DNA from: Bacteroidota bacterium
GTDB lineage: Bacteria; Bacteroidota; Ignavibacteria; Ignavibacteriales; Ignavibacteriaceae
Assembly: GCA_021796135.1 (NCBI GenBank)
Contig: JAJYOQ010000045.1
Span: forward strand, 1 to 15,647
Direction of reading: 5' to 3'
Length of the DNA stretch: 15,647 nucleotides
Positions 1 to 7,344 of this stretch are shown in pieces. The notes beneath the pieces were generated by a model. That model saw nothing but the letters and a program-made list of their open reading frames with translations. It ran no database searches and was not told the origin of the DNA. The position numbers were made by a program, and so were the translations under genes. Position 1 is the stretch's first letter. Each line of letters begins with the position of its first letter.

Positions 1-615
1 GCAATTGATAATCTTATAAAAGGCGTCTGTAGAAATAAAACCTAGCATAGTTGCCATATTAGGCATAATCATTCCACTGCCTTTTGCAATTCCGCCGATA
101 GTAACTTCTCCATATTTGAATTTTAATTTAACAGCAAAGGATTTAATTTTTGTATCAGTAGTCATAATAGCTTCGGCAGCATCGAATCCGCCTTGTGATG
201 AAAGCGAAGTTATTATTTCATCAAGACCTGATGCAATTTTTTCAACTGGGAGTTTTTGACCAATAACTCCGGTAGAACTAATTAAAACTTCAGAAGGTAA
301 AATATTCAATTTTTCAGCACACCATTTTTGCATTTGAAGAGCGTCATTATATCCGGTTTCTCCGGTACATGCATTTGCATTACCAGAATTGATTAAAATT
401 GCTTTAACATTTTTTCCAATTTTAATTAAATTTTGCGATATAACTAACGGAGCTGCTTTGACTTTATTTAGTGTAAAAGTGCCTGCTGCAGTACAAGAGG
501 ATTCAGAATATATTAAAGCAAGGTCTTTCTTTCTCTTCTTAATTCCGCAAAAAATTCCTGCTGCTTTGAATCCTTTTGCAGAAGTTATAGATCCGCCTTC
601 AATAATTTGGTACAT
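1..615 (-). CDS. argJ: Bifunctional glutamate N-acetyltransferase / amino-acid acetyltransferase ArgJ (N-terminal 205 codons, partial)
   Basis: ArgJ transfers the acetyl group from N-acetylornithine to glutamate (and often from acetyl-CoA to glutamate) in the cytoplasmic arginine pathway. I translated the minus strand from the ATG at 613-615: it is open to the window edge and starts MYQIIEGGSITSAKGFKAAG. It contains the family's INSGNANACTG segment, a TTDT motif around residue 153 and the autocleavage region KGSGMIMPNMATML. The expected cleavage is between Ala188 and Thr189, with Thr189 as the nucleophile of the beta chain. Only the alpha chain and the first residues of the beta chain are inside the window. 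A strong Shine-Dalgarno (AAGGGAG, 622-628) lies 6 nt before the ATG and decides the start. It overlaps the 3' end of argC by 17 bp, so the two are very likely co-transcribed and possibly translationally coupled. Confidence 0.95.
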   Translation of the reverse strand, partial: MYQIIEGGSITSAKGFKAAGIFCGIKKRKKDLALIYSESSCTAAGTFTLNKVKAAPLVISQNLIKIGKNVKAILINSGNANACTGETGYNDALQMQKWCAEKLNILPSEVLISSTGVIGQKLPVEKIASGLDEIITSLSSQGGFDAAEAIMTTDTKIKSFAVKLKFKYGEVTIGGIAKGSGMIMPNMATMLGFISTDAFYKIINC

Positions 616-1630
616 TTTTAACTCCCTTATTAAGCAAACCGATTGTTTCATCTAATCCAAGTAATAAATTCATATTCTGAATTGCTTGTCCGGATGCGCC
701 TTTTATAAGATTATCAATTGCAGATGTAATTATCATTATTTTATCTTTGATAGAAATATGTATATCGCAAAAATTTGTTCCTACAACCCACTTTAACTGA
801 GGAGGAATGTTTCTCAATCTCACAAATGGAGAATCAGAATAAAAAGAATTATATTTTCTTAAAATATCTTCTTCGGATATTGCATTCTTTAAATGGACAG
901 ATGTTGTTGCATATATTCCAACTGCAATTGGCAGCAAGTGTGTCGAAAAAGAATAAGGAGAATCAAATCCAAAAATTTTCATCATTTGAATAATTTCCGG
1001 TTGATGTCGATGGTTATTTAAATTATAAGCTGCCACATTGCCATCCATTTCCGATAACAATAATTCTTGTTTCGGCGATTTACCAGCTCCGCTGGTACCT
1101 GAATATGCGATTGTGCTCGCAGTCATTATTTCTTCTGAAAAAGAGTCAATTAATGGCAGTAAGCCCAATAAGGTTGCAGTAGGATAACATCCTGGGTTAG
1201 CAATTAAGTTGGTAGTTGAATAGTCTTGTCTTTGATAATCAGCAAGTCCATATACCTTAGAATTTAGGAGATTTGGAGAAGTATGTTTTTTACCGTACCA
1301 AATTTCATATTCAATTTTTGAGTCAAGTCTATAATCGCCACCGAGATCTATTACCTTTTTACCGGCATCAATTAATTGAGGGACAAAATTTAGAGCCTCA
1401 CCATGAGGAAGTGCAACGAAATATAAGTCATGTTCACCTATAAAGTCTATACTAGAGATTTCATTATTCTGAATAATATTGTCAAGATCAGGAAATAAGT
1501 CTAACAATCTTTTTCCAGATGAACTATTTCCATAAACAGTATAATCACTAATTTCTGGATGAATATTGCAAAATTCGACTAATTTTCTACCAGTATAACC
1601 ACTACCACCAATAATTCCAACTGAGATCAT
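599..1630 (-). CDS. argC: N-acetyl-gamma-glutamyl-phosphate reductase
   Basis: ArgC carries out the NADPH-dependent reduction of N-acetylglutamyl-5-phosphate to the semialdehyde in arginine synthesis. The 343-residue length is normal for the family. An N-terminal nucleotide-binding loop GIIGGSGYTG (residues 5-14) is followed by the catalytic cysteine motif NPGCYPT (145-151, Cys148), SGTSGAG (177-183) and HRHQPE (207-212, catalytic His209), all intact. The start ATG at 1628-1630 has AAGG (1641-1644) 10 nt upstream, and a promoter lies about 45 bp further up. Its stop codon (599-601) lies inside the argJ start region. With argJ it forms an argCJ transcription unit; argB, argD and argR are not in the window. 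Regulation by arginine is suggested by the operator-like repeats at 1687-1702 and 1742-1800. Confidence 0.97.
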   Translation of the reverse strand: MISVGIIGGSGYTGRKLVEFCNIHPEISDYTVYGNSSSGKRLLDLFPDLDNIIQNNEISSIDFIGEHDLYFVALPHGEALNFVPQLIDAGKKVIDLGGDYRLDSKIEYEIWYGKKHTSPNLLNSKVYGLADYQRQDYSTTNLIANPGCYPTATLLGLLPLIDSFSEEIMTASTIAYSGTSGAGKSPKQELLLSEMDGNVAAYNLNNHRHQPEIIQMMKIFGFDSPYSFSTHLLPIAVGIYATTSVHLKNAISEEDILRKYNSFYSDSPFVRLRNIPPQLKWVVGTNFCDIHISIKDKIMIITSAIDNLIKGASGQAIQNMNLLLGLDETIGLLNKGVKNVPNY

Positions 1631-1674
1631 TTAAAATTTACCTTGTATAAATATTCTTTTTTTTATATTTAATA

Positions 1675-1705
1675 CAAAAGTATGAAACAAGATTATTCTT
1701 GTCAA
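1675..1705 (-). promoter_or_regulatory. Probable argCJ promoter
   Basis: On the minus strand TTGACA (1700-1705) is followed, after a 17-bp spacer, by TACTTTTG (1675-1682). This fits both a sigma70-type -35/-10 pair and the Bacteroidota pattern of a TTG near -33 with TAnnTTTG near -7. Transcription would begin about 40 nt before the argC ATG, leaving room for the AAGG ribosome site. Prediction from sequence only. Confidence 0.6.
1687..1702. promoter_or_regulatory. Inverted repeat in the argC promoter spacer (candidate operator)
   Basis: ACAAGA-TTAT-TCTTGT has perfect 6-bp arms around a 4-bp AT centre. It fills the spacer between the predicted -35 and -10 of argC, where a bound repressor would block RNA polymerase. 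The 16-18 bp size with a 4-bp AT centre resembles the geometry of an ARG box, but the bases differ from the classical TGAAT/ATTCA arms. Confidence 0.4.
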
Positions 1706-1741
1706 TGTTATAATGGATAATGATGCAATTTATTCTTTATA

Positions 1742-1800
1742 TTAGCATAATATTAATATTTATATGCATAACTATGCATATAATCACAATATTGTGCATA
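1742..1800. promoter_or_regulatory. Operator-like array of GCATA half-sites upstream of argC
   Basis: Contains the near-perfect palindrome TATGCATAACTATGCATA (1763-1780), which is symmetric apart from its central 4 bp, and the perfect palindrome CACAATATTGTG (1785-1796) running into TGTGCATA (1793-1800). A further TTAGCATA lies at 1742-1749. GCATA ends recur at 1749, 1770, 1780 and 1800, so they are spaced 21, 10 and 20 bp apart, close to whole helical turns. The 18-bp palindrome has ARG-box architecture (5-bp arms, 4-bp AT centre) with TGCAT in place of TGAAT. The block sits about 37-95 bp upstream of the argC -35 element. ArgR is the natural candidate binder, by inference. Confidence 0.45.
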
Positions 1801-1890
1801 AAAATTATTTAGGAATCTTAAGTTTGGATTTACTATTATTCGGTAGGAATTTAATTAACAATTAATATAATTAAAGTGTTGAATTCAGAA

Positions 1891-2907
1891 TTAATTTTCT
1901 ATTTCTAAAATATTGATTTTTAGCCCTTCTGTGCAATTCTTGCACATCTCTAGAGCTTTTCTATCGTCTAAAACTCCCTGACGAAATTGCATATAATTTA
2001 GTGAGAGCCAAACATCCTTAAATTTTTCATTTGCCAGATATCCAAGGGTAAAATTAGCATCTTTATCAAAACAGCATGGTACAACTTTACCGTCCCAAGT
2101 AATCACTGAAGTTCTCCACAATGCAAAACAGTGATTTTTTAATTTATTTTTAATTCTAATACTATTATCGGAAACTATATATCTTCTATATTTTGGATTT
2201 TTGGGAAGAAATTTAACAGCATTTTCATAATTTGAAACTTGCATTGTTTTAAGAGTTACTTTATCCACCCCTACTTCCTTTCCGTACTTAAAAAGTTCAG
2301 CTATTTGATGTTCATTCTGCTTCATGACAATAAATTGAAGTTCAATATAAGGAAGCTTTTTCTTTAATTCTTTTCTTCTGTTTATAAGCACTCTTAACCC
2401 CTCGTCAGCATTTTTGAAGGTTCCTCCGACTCTATAGTTCTGATAAGTTGCTTCATCCAGCCCGTCAATTGAAAAGATCAACTTATCAGGAGCATTCTCA
2501 ATTATAAAATCTACATTTTTTTCAGAAATGAAATGACCATTAGTGCTCACAGATATATAGATTTTATTTTCCTGAGCATATTTTATCATTTGAGGAAGAT
2601 TTTTATTTATATAAGGTTCGCCTTGAAAGTATAATTGGACGTAAAAACCAGTTTTTTTAATTTGATCTATAAGTGATTTAAAATCATCTGTTTTAAGTAA
2701 TCCGAGCGGTCTCGTTAATTCTCCTAGTCCTGATGGGCATTCAGGACATTTTAGATTACAATGATTTGTTGGTTCGATTGAAAAAGATACAGGCAATCCC
2801 CAAACTATCGGCTTTCTAATAATTCGTGATATCAAAAATGATAATAAAATCTTTTGAAGGTTTATTACTCTTTTAAAAGTTATAAATTTAAAAATATTTA
2901 TTTCCAT
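1891..2907 (-). CDS. Radical SAM/SPASM-domain protein, substrate unknown
   Basis: A 338-residue iron-sulfur enzyme of the radical S-adenosylmethionine superfamily. The core starts with CNLKCPEC (Cys50, Cys54, Cys57; the CX3CX2C ligands of the [4Fe-4S] cluster that cleaves SAM), followed by QGEP and an STNG strand. A C-terminal SPASM-type cysteine set (Cys260, Cys278-Cys279, Cys322, Cys325) would hold one or more auxiliary clusters. Residues 13-32 are hydrophobic and basic, possibly a membrane-associating helix; there is no signal peptide. I chose the ATG at 2905-2907; an in-frame TTG at 2926-2928 would add 7 residues, and neither has a clear Shine-Dalgarno. It follows kdsC after 24 bp, so the two are probably co-transcribed. 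SPASM proteins modify peptides, proteins, sugars or cofactors; the kdsC link hints at cell-envelope carbohydrate, but no substrate can be read from the sequence. Confidence 0.9.
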   Translation of the reverse strand: MEINIFKFITFKRVINLQKILLSFLISRIIRKPIVWGLPVSFSIEPTNHCNLKCPECPSGLGELTRPLGLLKTDDFKSLIDQIKKTGFYVQLYFQGEPYINKNLPQMIKYAQENKIYISVSTNGHFISEKNVDFIIENAPDKLIFSIDGLDEATYQNYRVGGTFKNADEGLRVLINRRKELKKKLPYIELQFIVMKQNEHQIAELFKYGKEVGVDKVTLKTMQVSNYENAVKFLPKNPKYRRYIVSDNSIRIKNKLKNHCFALWRTSVITWDGKVVPCCFDKDANFTLGYLANEKFKDVWLSLNYMQFRQGVLDDRKALEMCKNCTEGLKINILEIEN

Positions 2908-2931
2908 AATACTTAATCTTAAACTCAAATA

Positions 2932-3444
2932 TTAAATTTTAGTTCTCATATTACAACTTATTATAAATTCCGCAAAATCCCTGAAAGCACCATGACCTCC
3001 TTTATTTATGCAAATATAATTAGCAATATCTTTAATTTTGTCAAACGCATCAGAAGGAGCAGCAGAAAGACCGACAAGTTTCATTAATTCGTAATCATTC
3101 ATATCATCGCCTATAAAAGCAATATTTTCAGCATTTAATATATTTTTAGCTAAAATTTCAGGAAAAATTTTACGTTTATCTTTAACACCAAGATAAAGTT
3201 CAGTAATAAGCAATTTTTCAGCTCTTTTAGAAACTGTGCCTGAATTTTCACCAGTTATAATACCAGTAGGAATATTTACTAATTCTCTTAATCTTTCTAC
3301 TCCCATTCCATCCCGGATTGAAAATCGTTTTAATTCTTCACCTTTACTTGAATAATACACCCCTGTATCTGTGAGCACGCCATCAACATCAGTCAAAACC
3401 AGTTTAATTTTAGATGCTTTTATTTCTAATTCATTAATTGTCAT
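2932..3444 (-). CDS. kdsC: 3-deoxy-D-manno-octulosonate 8-phosphate phosphatase (KdsC-type HAD)
   Basis: A 170-residue HAD phosphatase without a cap domain (subclass C0/IIIC), normal length for KdsC. It should hydrolyse Kdo-8-phosphate to free Kdo for the LPS inner core in the cytosol. Motif I is LTDVDGVLTD (residues 17-26) with nucleophile Asp19 and acid/base Asp21. Motif II is the ITGEN segment (63-67), Lys89 lies in GVKDKRK, and motif IV is GDDMND (112-117). The C-terminal GGHGAFRDF matches the tail loop of KdsC tetramers. Related phosphatases act on KDN or N-acylneuraminate phosphates, so the sugar is an inference, supported by heptosyltransferase-type genes about 4 kb away. ATG at 3442-3444 with only a weak ribosome site. 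It heads a two-gene unit with the radical SAM gene and is divergent from ldcA. Confidence 0.88.
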   Translation of the reverse strand: MTINELEIKASKIKLVLTDVDGVLTDTGVYYSSKGEELKRFSIRDGMGVERLRELVNIPTGIITGENSGTVSKRAEKLLITELYLGVKDKRKIFPEILAKNILNAENIAFIGDDMNDYELMKLVGLSAAPSDAFDKIKDIANYICINKGGHGAFRDFAEFIISCNMRTKI

Positions 3445-3521
3445 TGCTAACTCGTTAAATATTATAAATTTATAGCTTTAAAATATTGCTTGCTAATATA
3501 GCATTTCTTAAATTAAATTAT

Positions 3522-3599
3522 TCAACAAAAAGTTGATCTTACGGAGAAATTGCAAAGTAAACGGAGTGATTTACTTTAACTAATTATCAGGTTATCAGG
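3522..3599. repeat. Repeat-rich divergent intergenic region between kdsC and ldcA
   Basis: The region holds three small repeat structures: TCAAC-aaaaa-GTTGA (3522-3536); AAAGTAAA (3554-3561) with its perfect 8-bp inverse TTTACTTT (3570-3577) around an 8-base loop; and a tandem direct repeat TTATCAGG x2 (3584-3599). ACGGAG also recurs at 3541 and 3561, exactly 20 bp apart. These could be operator sites for the two divergent genes or RNA hairpins in the ldcA leader. No confident promoter hexamers were found in either direction. Confidence 0.4.
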
Positions 3600-3639
3600 G
3601 AACTCGAGACTGACATATTAAAAATTTTAGGATGCAACG

Positions 3640-4581
3640 ATGAAGATATTAAAGGCAAAAAAATTATTAAAAGGAGATTTAATTGGGATAATCTCACCGG
3701 CTTCTGCAGTAGACGATTTCGCAAAAGTTGAGCAAGGTGTAAAATATCTTGAGAAATTAGGTTATAAAGTTGAAGTTGGAAAAAACGTCGGCAAAGTGCA
3801 TGGATATTTAGCGGGAAATGATGAAGAAAGATTAAGTGATCTGCATTATATGTTCAAGAAAAAAGAAGTTAAGGCTATATTTTGTATTCGAGGAGGTTAT
3901 GGTTCGAACAGGTTATTAGATAAAATTGATTACAATTTAATTAAAAGAAATCCTAAAATATTTGTTGGTTATAGTGATATTACTTCTTTGCAAATGGGTT
4001 TTTTTGCAAAAACAGGTCTTATTACATTTGCAGGTCCCATGCTAGCTGTTGATTTTTATTCCGAGATAAGTAGTTATGCAGAAGAAAGTTTTTGGTCAAG
4101 TATTACTAGCAACAAACCTTTAGGGAAAGTAAAAATGCCTGAAGGAGAGAAATTATTTGGTTTAAACAAGGGTGAGAAAGAAGGAAGAATAGTCGGAGGA
4201 AATTTAGCTGTATTAACTTCTCTTATTGGTTCAAAATTTTTCCCGGATTTGAAAGGCAAGATATTGCTTATCGAAGAAATCGGCGAAGCACCATACAGAA
4301 TAGATAGGATGCTAAGTCAGCTTAATTTTTCAAATAATTTAGACAAGATTGGAGGTGCGGTATTAGGTGCATTTATAGATTGCAACGAAAAAGATCCAAC
4401 TAAAAGCAGTTTAACTTTGGGAGAAGTAGTTGAAGATTATTTTGGTAGACTTAAGGTCCCAGTTATTTACAATCTTTCTCACGGACATTTAGAAAACAAT
4501 CTTACTATTCCCTTGGGGATTAATGTTAAGATAAATTCAAGTAGAACAATTTTGGAATTTCTAGAAGCGCCGGTAAGATAG
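3640..4581 (+). CDS. ldcA: LD-carboxypeptidase (peptidase family S66), murein recycling
   Basis: A 313-residue protein of typical S66 length. LdcA removes the terminal D-Ala from L,D-linked murein tetrapeptides during recycling. The Ser-Glu-His triad is visible: FVGYSDIT with Ser112, the IEEIGEAPYRIDRM segment (211-224; catalytic Glu212 or Glu213) and GHLENNLTIPLG with His283. The supporting motifs IISPAS (18-22), IRGGYGSNRLL (83-93) and GGNL (187-190) are all present. No signal peptide, so cytosolic like E. coli LdcA; some S66 members instead cleave microcin C7, a less likely role here. The ATG at 3640 is preceded by AGGA (3629-3632), 7 nt away, which supports the start. It is the only convincing plus-strand gene and ends 1 bp from the convergent ispE stop, leaving no room for an intergenic terminator. 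Confidence 0.93.
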   Translation: MKILKAKKLLKGDLIGIISPASAVDDFAKVEQGVKYLEKLGYKVEVGKNVGKVHGYLAGNDEERLSDLHYMFKKKEVKAIFCIRGGYGSNRLLDKIDYNLIKRNPKIFVGYSDITSLQMGFFAKTGLITFAGPMLAVDFYSEISSYAEESFWSSITSNKPLGKVKMPEGEKLFGLNKGEKEGRIVGGNLAVLTSLIGSKFFPDLKGKILLIEEIGEAPYRIDRMLSQLNFSNNLDKIGGAVLGAFIDCNEKDPTKSSLTLGEVVEDYFGRLKVPVIYNLSHGHLENNLTIPLGINVKINSSRTILEFLEAPVR

Positions 4582-4582
4582 T

Positions 4583-5410
4583 TTAATCTTTTAATTGTAA
4601 AAAAGTAAAGTATTTTTTTTGAAATTTAATTTCTGCTTTTTTAGCATTTTCAATTTCATTAAAAACTCCAAATACGGTAGAACCGCTTCCTGTCATCAAA
4701 GAAAAATCCGCACCCATTTTATACATATCATTTTTTATAGATTCAATTTCAGGAAATTTTTTAAATACTACTGATTCAAAGTCATTAAAAAAAACATTCT
4801 TATATTTTTCTAAATCAATTTTTTCATCCCTGATTTCAGATAATTTAAAAATCGGTCTTTTCGGGACAATATTATCGTACGCCCATTTTGTAGAAATGTG
4901 AATTCCGGGATTAACAATAAGCAAGTTAGTATTTAATGAAAAATCAATTTTCGAAAGCAACTCACCGCGCCCTGAAGCATAACTTGGTCTTGGGTCAAGG
5001 AAGAAAGGCACATCGGATCCAAGTTTGATTGCTAATTCATGTAATTCCGGCTTAGATAGATCAAGGTCATATAAAATATTTATTGAATGCAAAGTAGAGG
5101 CAGCATCAGAGCTTCCCCCTCCCATCCCGGCACCAATTGGAATATTTTTATCTAATTCAATTTTAAGATTAAATTTTCTTTTGAATTTTAATTCAAGCAT
5201 TTCTTTTGCTTTAAAAATTAAATTATTCTTTTCGTTCATTAATCTTGGATTATTACATTGAAAAGAATCGAAATCTTGTTTATAAAATTTAATCACATCA
5301 AAAAGTTTAACCGGATAGAATATGGTTTCGATATTATGATAACCATCAGGTCGTTTATCAGTAATATTAAGTCCGATATTAATTTTCGCAGGGGATTTAA
5401 TTTCAATCAT
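4583..5410 (-). CDS. ispE: 4-diphosphocytidyl-2-C-methyl-D-erythritol kinase
   Basis: IspE phosphorylates CDP-methylerythritol at the 2-hydroxyl in the MEP route to isoprenoid precursors. From the ATG at 5408-5410 the protein has 275 residues and begins MIEIKSPAKINIGL, the canonical start with Lys9. It has the GHMP-kinase ATP loop PIGAGMGGGSSDAAS (91-105), the catalytic aspartate in GSDVPFF (Asp133) and the C-terminal MTGSGSTVFG motif near residue 245. The reading frame is open further upstream to 5479, but that stretch overlaps the previous gene and is not family sequence, so I reject it. The ATG lies 4 nt after the upstream stop codon, so translation is probably coupled. It is the last gene of the polA cluster and implies a MEP rather than a mevalonate pathway. 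Confidence 0.96.
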   Translation of the reverse strand: MIEIKSPAKINIGLNITDKRPDGYHNIETIFYPVKLFDVIKFYKQDFDSFQCNNPRLMNEKNNLIFKAKEMLELKFKRKFNLKIELDKNIPIGAGMGGGSSDAASTLHSINILYDLDLSKPELHELAIKLGSDVPFFLDPRPSYASGRGELLSKIDFSLNTNLLIVNPGIHISTKWAYDNIVPKRPIFKLSEIRDEKIDLEKYKNVFFNDFESVVFKKFPEIESIKNDMYKMGADFSLMTGSGSTVFGVFNEIENAKKAEIKFQKKYFTFLQLKD

Positions 5411-5414
5411 TTTA

Positions 5415-6296
5415 TCATAAATATAAATTTTTAATATGCTTAATATGATCAGGAGTAGTTCCGCAGCAGCCCCCAACAAAGGAAGGATTTTTAACTAAAA
5501 TATTTTTAATTAACAAAGCATATTCATCCGGAAATATTCCTGTCGATATTTTTTTATTTTTATATGATCCGGCACCGGCATTTAAGTAAGCGCCCCAATT
5601 AAATTCCATTTTGCATACTTTATAGAATTTTAAGAAAGTCTCAGGTTTTATACAGTTTATTCCGATTGCTAAAGGGTTAAAGTCCTGAATAATGCTGATA
5701 ACATCTAATAATTTTTCACCCGAAAGCAGCCTCAAGTTTCCATCAGTAAAGATGCTCATTATAAATGGAATGGATTTACCAGAACAATATTGACTTATAA
5801 TTTTAATTTCTTCAAGATGACTCTGAGTCTCATTTAAAATGAAATTACATCCTGCTTCCATCAACAAATCAATGTGTTCAGCGTGATTGTATCTGATTTT
5901 AGCTAAAGAAATTTTTCTTTCTTTTTGATAGCAATCCTCTGCAGGAGCATTTGATCCGGCAACAAAAACCGGCAGATCATATGCAGCTTGCAAAGCTAAT
6001 GAAACTGCATGCTTTACAATATTATTCGTTTTCAAATTGCGACCAAACTTTTTGACAGCAACCGGATTAGTGCGGAATGTATTTGTTGTAATTATATCGG
6101 CACCGGCATCAATATATTCTTTATGAATCGAATAAACTATATCGGGAAAATTTAGGTTAGCCAACGACATCCACATTGGACCATCACTTTTTAGTCCTTT
6201 TTGCTGCAACATACTTCCCATAGCACCATCCAAAATTAATGGATGCTGAATAACCCTCGCAAAGGAGAAAGGATTAATTGACTTATTATTATTCAT
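5415..6296 (-). CDS. Homocysteine S-methyltransferase domain protein (stand-alone)
   Basis: A 293-residue TIM-barrel protein of the homocysteine S-methyltransferase family (the domain of betaine-homocysteine methyltransferase, MmuM and the N-terminus of MetH). It starts the barrel with LILDGAMGSMLQQKG (20-34), has the TTNTFRTN motif (70-77), and ends with the zinc ligands Cys215 (GINC) and Cys277-Cys278 (GGCCGT). All three zinc cysteines are present, so it should bind and activate homocysteine. The methyl donor cannot be told from the sequence: S-methylmethionine, SAM, betaine or a partner cobalamin protein are all possible. No cobalamin or folate domain is attached. The ATG overlaps the upstream glycosyltransferase stop by 8 bp with no Shine-Dalgarno, pointing to translational coupling. 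Its place among envelope genes is odd. Confidence 0.85.
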   Translation of the reverse strand: MNNNKSINPFSFARVIQHPLILDGAMGSMLQQKGLKSDGPMWMSLANLNFPDIVYSIHKEYIDAGADIITTNTFRTNPVAVKKFGRNLKTNNIVKHAVSLALQAAYDLPVFVAGSNAPAEDCYQKERKISLAKIRYNHAEHIDLLMEAGCNFILNETQSHLEEIKIISQYCSGKSIPFIMSIFTDGNLRLLSGEKLLDVISIIQDFNPLAIGINCIKPETFLKFYKVCKMEFNWGAYLNAGAGSYKNKKISTGIFPDEYALLIKNILVKNPSFVGGCCGTTPDHIKHIKNLYL

Positions 6297-7344
6297 CTAT
6301 AATTAGGTTTTTTAAAAATGGTTCAAGTTTTAATTTTACATTTTCAAAAGTAACATTTTTAATTGTCTGTTCTTCAGTTACTACATACTCAAACTTTGAT
6401 CGAAATGGAGACCATATCATATCATTAGTTTTATATTTAACATATAGACCAAATAAAGGGATCTCAAAAGCAGATGCCAAATGTATAGCAGCAGTATCAG
6501 GTGAAATTAATAAATTCAATTTTGAAATCATAGCAGCAAATTCATCGAAATTATTACTATAGAACAACTTAATTCGTCCCTCAGAAATTTTTTCTGCTAA
6601 TTCCTTATCATTAGGTGAGCAGATTATTAATGTATCAAAAGAGGAAATAAATAAAAGAAGTTTCTTAAAATTCTCAACGCCCCAAAAGCGTGCATTACTC
6701 CCAGCAGAAATATTAACACCAATAAGGAATTTTCTTTTCGGGAAGTTCTGATTTAAATATTTAATAGCCATTTCAATAGAAGCATTTGTTGGAGAATAAT
6801 GGATATTAACGTCATTTGAAGGAGAAATATTGAACAATTTTTCAATTTCCATAAGTCTAGTTATCACATGATGAGAAGAAGGTTCAAGCTTTGGAATAGT
6901 TTTAGAATATATTTTCTTTGATTCTTTTTCCAAAGAAAACTTATTTGCTGCTTTTGAAAAAGCAACTAAAAAAGAAACAGTAGCCGAAACATCATCATGA
7001 AGATCAACAATAGTATTAATTTTATTCTTTTTTATAAAATGTAAAACATTGAATATTCCGCGAAAACCTTTTTGAAAGATTATAAGCTGATCTATGTCTT
7101 TATTGTTTTTAAATACAAAAAAATTCTTCTTATCAGCTAAAAGGAATATTTGGCTTTTGATATTTTTTCTAATTTCATGAATAAGCGATGTAGAAATGAG
7201 AGCATCACCGATTCGATTTAACCTTATGAAAAGGATTTTTGTTTCCTTGTTTTCATAATCTTCCAGAATAGATTTGGGTCTAAATCGAAAACTCAGCAAG
7301 ATATTAAGAAGCAATTTCCGAAAAAATATTTCGATCTCTTTCAT
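6289..7344 (-). CDS. Glycosyltransferase family 9 (heptosyltransferase-like), copy A
   Basis: A 351-residue GT-B glycosyltransferase of family GT9, which adds heptose or related sugars to the LPS core on the cytoplasmic face. After a 34-residue N-terminal extension that begins with a hydrophobic/basic stretch (residues 5-22, possibly membrane-associating), the domain opens with LFIRLNRIGDALISTSLI (38-55; Asp47 matches the catalytic base region of WaaC). It continues with NISAGSNARFW (211-221) and the donor-binding motif LISPDTAAIHLASAFEIP (279-296). It lacks the C-terminal cysteine cluster found in the neighbouring copy B. The start codon overlaps the copy B stop as ATGA (4 bp), with GAAGAA just upstream. 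Donor and acceptor sugars are not readable; calling it WaaC or WaaF would be guesswork. Confidence 0.88.
   Translation of the reverse strand: MKEIEIFFRKLLLNILLSFRFRPKSILEDYENKETKILFIRLNRIGDALISTSLIHEIRKNIKSQIFLLADKKNFFVFKNNKDIDQLIIFQKGFRGIFNVLHFIKKNKINTIVDLHDDVSATVSFLVAFSKAANKFSLEKESKKIYSKTIPKLEPSSHHVITRLMEIEKLFNISPSNDVNIHYSPTNASIEMAIKYLNQNFPKRKFLIGVNISAGSNARFWGVENFKKLLLFISSFDTLIICSPNDKELAEKISEGRIKLFYSNNFDEFAAMISKLNLLISPDTAAIHLASAFEIPLFGLYVKYKTNDMIWSPFRSKFEYVVTEEQTIKNVTFENVKLKLEPFLKNLIIDE

Noticed and set aside
389..655. 88-codon plus-strand open frame at the argC/argJ junction
   Set aside because: It is antisense to the well-supported argJ start and argC end, has no recognisable domain, and its residues mirror the argJ coding pattern.
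1850..1890. TTAATTAA-type palindromes after the radical SAM gene as a terminator
   Set aside because: Pure A/T self-complementarity is expected by chance in such AT-rich DNA; no GC stem.
5411..5479. Extended N-terminus for ispE (23 extra residues)
   Set aside because: It overlaps the zinc-binding end of the homocysteine methyltransferase gene, while the internal ATG at 5410 gives the canonical IspE start 4 nt after the previous stop.
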